Part shown: piece by piece, positions 16,301 through 19,820 of the stretch
Numbering within the stretch: position 1 is the first letter of the stretch
How the letters are laid out: every line of letters begins with the position of its first letter
Assembly (NCBI GenBank): GCA_937990665.1
Contig: CALKRF010000109.1
Coordinates: 1 to 19,820, forward strand
Direction of reading: 5' to 3'
Source: an uncultured Atopobium sp.
GTDB taxonomy: Bacteria; Actinomycetota; Coriobacteriia; Coriobacteriales; Atopobiaceae
Length of the DNA: 19,820 nt
The notes under the pieces: model-generated
The model's input: the letters and a program-made list of their open reading frames with translations, nothing else
Databases searched by the model: none
What the model was told of the DNA's origin: nothing
Position numbers and translations under genes: made by a program

Positions 16301-16306
16301 TATAAT
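16301..16306 (+). promoter_or_regulatory. Consensus -10 box for the 60-residue membrane protein gene
   Basis: TATAAT, a perfect consensus, lies 35 bases before ATG 16341 in the gap after ligA. The -35 region (about 16277-16283, TGTTTA-like) is poor. A transcript would start near 16313 and could cover the small protein and the ArsC/Spx-like gene. Confidence 0.5.
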
Positions 16307-16340
16307 GCTTTGTTACCGTCAGTAAAAAGGAGACGACCAA

Positions 16341-16523
16341 ATGAACCTACTAAAAAGCAAGTACATTTCTCTTGGAATGATGTTTTTGATTTTAGCAATC
16401 ATCTTGGGCGCAGCATCAAACGTTAATGACCTCTTTATCGGTATGCTCTATGGCATTTCTCTAGGAATATTGATTTTAGGATTGCTTGTAACTCAAAAAA
16501 GTTTTCGTTTGTGCAATCGATAA
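16341..16523 (+). CDS. Small two-helix membrane protein, unknown function
   Basis: This 60-residue protein has two hydrophobic stretches (about 9-25 and 31-50) joined by Ser-Asn-Val-Asn-Asp, with a short basic C-terminus ending Cys-Asn-Arg. I do not recognise a family. AAAAAGGAGA at 16325-16334 is a strong ribosome binding site, and a consensus TATAAT lies upstream, so it is very probably translated. The ArsC/Spx-like gene starts 20 bases downstream and is likely on the same transcript. Role unknown; small membrane proteins of this shape often modulate transporters or sensor kinases, but nothing here shows that. Confidence 0.75.
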   Translation: MNLLKSKYISLGMMFLILAIILGAASNVNDLFIGMLYGISLGILILGLLVTQKSFRLCNR

Positions 16524-16543
16524 TTGATCCAAAAGGGACAGCT

Positions 16544-16912
16544 ATGGCAGATAAAAGCATTCTGGTTCTTTGTTATTCTCGCTGCACTACTTGTAAGAGA
16601 GCTCTTAAATGGCTTGATGAACACGGTGTTTCTTATACACTGCGCGATATTAAAGAGGAGAATCCAACTGCAGAAGAGCTTGCTGAGTGGCACAAACTGA
16701 GCGGTCTCTCCATCAGGAAATTCTTCAATACTTCAGGCATGGTGTATCGCGATAATAACATCAAGGAGCAGCTTGATGCGGGTATGAGCGATAGCGATGC
16801 CTATAAGCTGCTCGCCACTACAGGCATGCTGGTCAAGCGCCCCTTGGTGGTTGCAGGCAATACTATCTTGCTTGGGTTTAAAGAACCTGCATGGGAAGAA
16901 GCACTTCTGTAA
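16544..16912 (+). CDS. ArsC/Spx-family thioredoxin-fold protein
   Basis: This 122-residue protein is of the arsenate-reductase/Spx superfamily. It has a CxxC pair, Cys14-Thr-Thr-Cys17, on the first helix; the Tyr-Thr-Leu-Arg-Asp-Ile-Lys-Glu-Glu strand; Ile-Arg-Lys-Phe-Phe-Asn-Thr-Ser-Gly; and the conserved Val-Lys-Arg-Pro-Leu-Val-Val near residue 102. A CxxC is typical of Spx-like redox regulators that bind RNA polymerase, and also occurs in YffB-like reductases. Sequence alone does not separate these, and no other arsenic gene is nearby. AAAAGGGA precedes ATG 16544 at usable spacing; an upstream in-frame non-ATG start at 16511 would overlap the small membrane gene and is rejected. The transcript ends at the 16987-17018 hairpin. 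Confidence 0.88.
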   Translation: MADKSILVLCYSRCTTCKRALKWLDEHGVSYTLRDIKEENPTAEELAEWHKLSGLSIRKFFNTSGMVYRDNNIKEQLDAGMSDSDAYKLLATTGMLVKRPLVVAGNTILLGFKEPAWEEALL

Positions 16913-16986
16913 AATCAATTTTTACGGTTTGTGTTTTTGTAGCATGCGCTTTTACAGCATGCGTCAGATTGCAGATAAGCGTTAGT

Positions 16987-17018
16987 AAAAAAGGCAGCTA
17001 CTCAAGTAGTTGCCTTTT
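16987..17018. terminator. Bidirectional terminator between convergent genes
   Basis: Six A, a 9-bp stem (16993-17001 with 17006-17014, one G-T pair, loop TCAA) and four T form a symmetric hairpin. It serves the ArsC/Spx-like gene on the plus strand and the phospholipase-like gene on the minus strand. Confidence 0.88.
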
Positions 17019-17064
17019 CTCTTACGTGTTTGAATATGCATCGTTTTTGGTGTTTTGTTGCAAG

Positions 17065-18030
17065 CTAGTCCTCGTCATCAACCATTTCTACAACGGGTTT
17101 ACCCATGTAATTGATGCCGTCAACCAGCTCTTCTAAGGTAATTCTCTGACCCAAAATAGTTGCCTGAACCAGCTCTTTGTAGAACTCACGAGCTTCATCC
17201 ATAAGATCAAGAATGCTTTCAGTCTTGATCTCTCCTGTGTAAGGCTCTTTCCAAGGAAGACGCTTGAGGTTGGCGGTAGGGAAGTCCTCAGTCATAACAA
17301 TACGATGAGCCATCGCGGCAACGTATGAATTGTTTGAAGGACGCATGAACTTCTCGGTTTTATACAAAACGTCAGGAAGCTTAGTAGTGTACTTAGGATC
17401 AGTGCGCTCTACAGTGTGGTAGATGCGAGCGTAATCCTGAAGGGCCTTCTCGTACTCACCAACGCCAACATTAAGGCCAAATACCTGAAGCGCTACTTGC
17501 GAGAAGAGTGCGCCACCAACATGCTTGGTTGATTCAATTGCTTCAAGCACCTCAGCTGGTGGGAACGTCTCAACGGTGGTGTGACGCATGTGCCAGAGAA
17601 GGTATGAGTCTAAGTCTGTCTCGATAATAGGGTGGAGTTCTCTGTAGGCATTCTTGAGAGATGGTTCCGCCTCAATCAATGCATCTTGCTGAGAATACAC
17701 AAACGGATGGACAATTCTATCCAGCGCGTAGTGTGCTAAGAGGCCAAGCGCAAATGCACGACCAGCGGGCATGTCGCTTTGCGGCAGGCGAGAAACGCCA
17801 TCGCGAATAGAAAGAAACGCGTCAACAATATGACCCGCATGCATACGACGATGTAGCCTATTGCAGGCAAGCGAGTGGTTTGGCCAGGCAAGATGACGTG
17901 CTAGAAAGGGATCAGGACCCTGGTTTCCAAGCAGGAATGCATTGACCTCTGCATCAGTTGCAACAAGCTCTTGCGGTAAATCATGAACCACCTCTGCGCC
18001 AAACAGATAGTGGGTTATTAAAGCAGGCAT
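17065..18030 (-). CDS. Zinc-dependent phospholipase C-like protein
   Basis: This 321-residue protein fits the zinc-dependent phospholipase C/P1-nuclease-like fold. It has His7 in Ile-Thr-His-Tyr-Leu-Phe-Gly, Gly-Asn-Gln-Gly-Pro-Asp40-Pro-Phe, a His-rich helix (His60, His64, His67), Leu-Ala-His100-Tyr-Ala-Leu-Asp104-Arg-Ile-Val-His108-Pro-Phe, and acidic residues near Glu137-Asp139. These are candidate zinc ligands by family pattern. Unlike secreted phospholipases it has no signal peptide, so it is probably cytoplasmic and its substrate is unknown. The start ATG at 18028-18030 follows AAGGAG at good spacing; TATATT on the minus strand (18051-18056) could be its -10 box. It is divergent from mntP and convergent with the ArsC/Spx-like gene. 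One core copy of the recurrent motif lies in its N-terminal third. Confidence 0.82.
   Translation of the reverse strand: MPALITHYLFGAEVVHDLPQELVATDAEVNAFLLGNQGPDPFLARHLAWPNHSLACNRLHRRMHAGHIVDAFLSIRDGVSRLPQSDMPAGRAFALGLLAHYALDRIVHPFVYSQQDALIEAEPSLKNAYRELHPIIETDLDSYLLWHMRHTTVETFPPAEVLEAIESTKHVGGALFSQVALQVFGLNVGVGEYEKALQDYARIYHTVERTDPKYTTKLPDVLYKTEKFMRPSNNSYVAAMAHRIVMTEDFPTANLKRLPWKEPYTGEIKTESILDLMDEAREFYKELVQATILGQRITLEELVDGINYMGKPVVEMVDDED
17787..17799 (-). repeat. Recurrent motif, 9-base core on the minus strand
   Basis: GGCGAGAAA at 17787-17795 is TTTCTCGCC on the minus strand, with flank GGCG in place of GGG. It is in the phospholipase-like gene, read Val-Ser-Arg-Leu. Confidence 0.5.
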
Positions 18031-18135
18031 AGGACTCCTTGTAGTTTTTCAATATAAGAGTAGCCCAAAACAGCTTTCAGGCGTTAAAATTTCTCCTTCG
18101 TGTTACAAGATTTAATGATACTTGGGAACTGACAC

Positions 18136-18540
18136 ATGGGTCTACTTGAAATTTTAATGCTGGGTGTCGCGCTTGCAACAGATGCGTTCTCTGTCACTAT
18201 TTCCAACACCTTTGCCTTTGATGACCATAGGTTTTCTCGTCTTATGCGCATGCCTCTTTTCTTTGGTCTCTTTCAGTTTGGTATGCCTCTTGCCGGTTAT
18301 TTTGTTGGCGGCATTGCAGCAGAATTGATTGAGAAGTATGCAGGAATGGTCTCTTTAGTCATCCTTGGCTTCATCGGTTCAAACATGCTGTACAGCGGCT
18401 ATAAGGCGCTCAAAGAAGACGCTTCTGAGGAAGATGAGGAAGACTTAGACCATGTATTGAAGAATATGGCTTACTTCATGTTCTCCCGAAGGGAGCTCGG
18501 TCTTCCGACCCGAACTCTCCCGAAAGACTTTACCGTCTGA
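18136..18540 (+). CDS. mntP: MntP-family manganese exporter, 3' half missing
   Basis: The first 110 or so residues match MntP manganese efflux pumps. Helix 1 contains Ala-Thr-Asp16-Ala-Phe-Ser, the conserved Asp16 position. Helix 2 has Phe-Gln-Phe-Gly-Met-Pro-Leu-Ala-Gly, helix 3 ends Asn-Met-Leu-Tyr-Ser-Gly-Tyr-Lys-Ala-Leu, and then comes the acidic cytoplasmic loop. Complete members have about 190 residues and a second three-helix half; here that half is absent. After about residue 115 (base 18480-18490) the reading frame runs into unrelated DNA and ends with 15-20 foreign residues at 18540. The cut product would lack half the transport path and is unlikely to work. ATG 18136 has only a weak GGGA site. 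No yybP-ykoY manganese riboswitch was recognised in 18031-18135. The break is either an assembly joint or a real rearrangement. Confidence 0.82.
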   Translation: MGLLEILMLGVALATDAFSVTISNTFAFDDHRFSRLMRMPLFFGLFQFGMPLAGYFVGGIAAELIEKYAGMVSLVILGFIGSNMLYSGYKALKEDASEEDEEDLDHVLKNMAYFMFSRRELGLPTRTLPKDFTV

Positions 18541-19806
18541 GGTGCTGTACTTGGTGTCGTATTCAGTTTGGGTGCGCCACGTCCCGTCCGCTTTCACCTC
18601 TACCGTTCGGAAGGAATCCTTTGAAGTCCAACTGCCGTCGGGGTTCACGTGAACAAAGTTTTCTCCATCGCCCATTTTCATTTTAGATTCCCAAGAACCA
18701 TCCGCGAACAACTGCGAACTTCCTTCACGGCCAGTTTCTGCGGAGTCCTTCTGATCCCACGTACCGTCTTCAGAAACACGTATGGCTGAACCTTTACTCT
18801 GCCAAGTCCATGCCCCATTCGGGCTGACGATAGCATCATCATCGATTTTCCTCTCTGAACGTGGACGGGGCTTGCCCGCTTTGTTCTCATCTGTCAGGAG
18901 TATGCCTTCAAGTTCGGCGGTAGCATGCTTATACTCATCGGTTCCAGGAACAGCCTCTTTAACAGGCATTCCCAAAGGCAGAGCCGTACGCGGTTTCAGG
19001 GGAATAACACCATTTTGAGGAATATATAACCCCATATCGTACATACTATTCATGTATTCCCTAGGAGTTGTAACCCCACTCTGCGCCCCACGTGTGATAG
19101 ATTTTTCCTCCCCGGTTTCTGTATTCTTTTCCACGGCTGTACCGTCAGGGTTTCCCGTGATGACCTTATTATTCGAGTATCCGCTAGACTTCCACGTGCC
19201 ATCAGCATGTGCCTCAACATTGTCTGGGGAAGACGAATCGCTCTTACGCTCGACACTCCACGTACCGTCAGCATTAACGCGAGTTTTTGTCTGTGAAGAA
19301 GAAACTTTTTCAACCCTCTCCCAAGATCCATCTGCGTTAATCGTCATTTCGTGATATATGTCAGACCCCGTTCCACGCTTCACATGGAATGTACCATCGA
19401 CATTAACTACAACTGATAATTTATCCTGGCCGCTGCCTTCTTCAACAGTCCACGAACCGTCGTCCTTGAGTTTTACATTCTTTCCTAACGAGCTCTGAGA
19501 CTTCTGTTCAGCGCGCGGGCGGGGTTTACCAGCCTTATTATCGTCAGTAAGCCCCACAATCTGTTTCTCATGACTCTGTTCTTCATTTTTCTGTTTCTCC
19601 TCTGTTGGGTTCGTCGTGGGGGAAGCGGAAGAAGACTCGGGTGGGGCAGAAGATGACGCAGAGGAAGATATAGAAGAGACAGGGGAAGATCCCTCAGATT
19701 TACCCGGGTTGGCTCGTTCCACAGTCATACAGGCGCTGAGCGCGAGCATGAGGGCGCATCCGGTGGAAAGAGGAACGACGATGCGGGTGAACTTAGTGTT
19801 TTTCAT
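18445..19806 (-). CDS. DGSW/DGTW-repeat lipoprotein, natural C-terminus lost at the joint
   Basis: The reading frame gives 453 residues, of which the last 13 or so are antisense mntP and not native. A lipoprotein signal with lipobox Leu-Ser-Ala-Cys26 predicts a lipid-anchored surface protein. A Ser/Pro/Glu-rich linker (about 30-80) follows, then two related modules. Each opens with Leu-Thr-Asp-(Asp/Glu)-Asn-Lys-Ala-Gly-Lys-Pro-Arg-Pro-Arg (near 86 and 302) and continues with about five beta-type repeats centred on Asp-Gly-Ser/Thr-Trp. I do not recognise a named family; similar repeat lipoproteins would be expected in Actinomycetaceae-type bacteria, but that is recollection, not a search. ATG 19804-19806 follows AAGGAAA. 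Base composition is richer in GC than the neighbouring DNA. The protein is probably real but truncated, and may come from another organism. Confidence 0.75.
   Translation of the reverse strand: MKNTKFTRIVVPLSTGCALMLALSACMTVERANPGKSEGSSPVSSISSSASSSAPPESSSASPTTNPTEEKQKNEEQSHEKQIVGLTDDNKAGKPRPRAEQKSQSSLGKNVKLKDDGSWTVEEGSGQDKLSVVVNVDGTFHVKRGTGSDIYHEMTINADGSWERVEKVSSSQTKTRVNADGTWSVERKSDSSSPDNVEAHADGTWKSSGYSNNKVITGNPDGTAVEKNTETGEEKSITRGAQSGVTTPREYMNSMYDMGLYIPQNGVIPLKPRTALPLGMPVKEAVPGTDEYKHATAELEGILLTDENKAGKPRPRSERKIDDDAIVSPNGAWTWQSKGSAIRVSEDGTWDQKDSAETGREGSSQLFADGSWESKMKMGDGENFVHVNPDGSWTSKDSFRTVEVKADGTWRTQTEYDTKYSTSDGKVFRESSGRKTELPSGEHEVSHILQYMV
18470..18520. other. Sequence joint: assembly chimera or rearrangement breakpoint
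   Basis: At this point mntP (from the left, plus strand) and the repeat lipoprotein gene (from the right, minus strand) both lose their 3' ends with no intergenic DNA. No insertion sequence or attachment site is visible. Two small hairpins sit at the joint: CTCCCGAAGGGAG and GGTCTTCCGACC. Hand counts of 60-base lines gave 26 G+C at 17161, against 35 at 18541 and 31 at 19081. Confidence 0.7.
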
Positions 19807-19820
19807 CGAAAATTTCCTTA

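Noticed and set aside
16936..16965. Tandem-like repeat of AGCATGCG (16941-16948 and 16956-16963)
   Set aside because: There are only two imperfect 15-base units in a short gap after the ArsC/Spx-like gene; too little to call a functional element.
18031..18135. Possible yybP-ykoY manganese riboswitch before mntP (a GAGTAGCC string is present)
   Set aside because: The string lacks the G-rich 5' part and the partner motifs of this riboswitch, and only about 100 bases are available. No supporting stems were found.
1..19820. CRISPR array, tRNA/rRNA genes, prophage or transposase genes
   Set aside because: No regularly spaced repeats, cloverleaf-like gene, or mobile-element protein was recognised on either strand.

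Overview
The window looks like a mid-GC (roughly mid-40s %) Gram-positive chromosome. The style of the LigA, DegV, GT2/DUF4422/GT8 and FtsX-type proteins, the strong GGAG ribosome binding sites and the Y-polymerase/YolD-like pair suggest an Atopobium/Lancefieldella/Olsenella-type member of Coriobacteriia. That placement is inference and was not checked against a database. Nearly all the DNA is coding, the plus strand predominates, and no rRNA, tRNA, CRISPR array or transposase was seen.

Layout. 1-1102: a minus-strand EamA-family transporter with its own terminator. 1305-3418: degV (fatty-acid-binding family) followed closely by an iron-dependent alcohol dehydrogenase. 3512-3970: an orphan PTS EIIA, then a terminator region. 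4121-6251: a DJ-1/PfpI protein, a UmuC-like Y-family polymerase with a clamp-binding motif, and an overlapping 73-residue YolD-like partner, forming a tight operon. 6301-10973: a four-helix membrane protein with an Ala/Pro/Glu tail, an ABC ATPase, and a 1110-residue FtsX-type permease with a long predicted coiled coil, the last two translationally coupled. 11054-14098: a 1014-residue three-domain glycosyltransferase (GT2, DUF4422, GT8). 14153-16270: ligA, starting 15 bases after a perfect terminator hairpin. 16341-16912: a 60-residue membrane protein and an ArsC/Spx-like protein. 17065-18030 (minus): a zinc-dependent phospholipase C-like protein. 18136 to about 18490: the front half of an MntP manganese exporter, cut off. 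From there to the end (minus): a DGSW/DGTW-repeat lipoprotein that also lacks its natural end.

Two observations stand out. First, the 12-13-mer GGGTTTCTCGCC(A) recurs far above chance, in coding and non-coding DNA, on both strands and in several reading frames. It behaves like a dispersed DNA-level signal, such as an uptake sequence or a Chi/KOPS-type motif. Second, at about 18.49 kb two unrelated genes are cut by one joint and the base composition changes. This is either an assembly chimera or a real recombination/acquisition breakpoint, so the last 1.3 kb should not be assigned to the same genome without checking.
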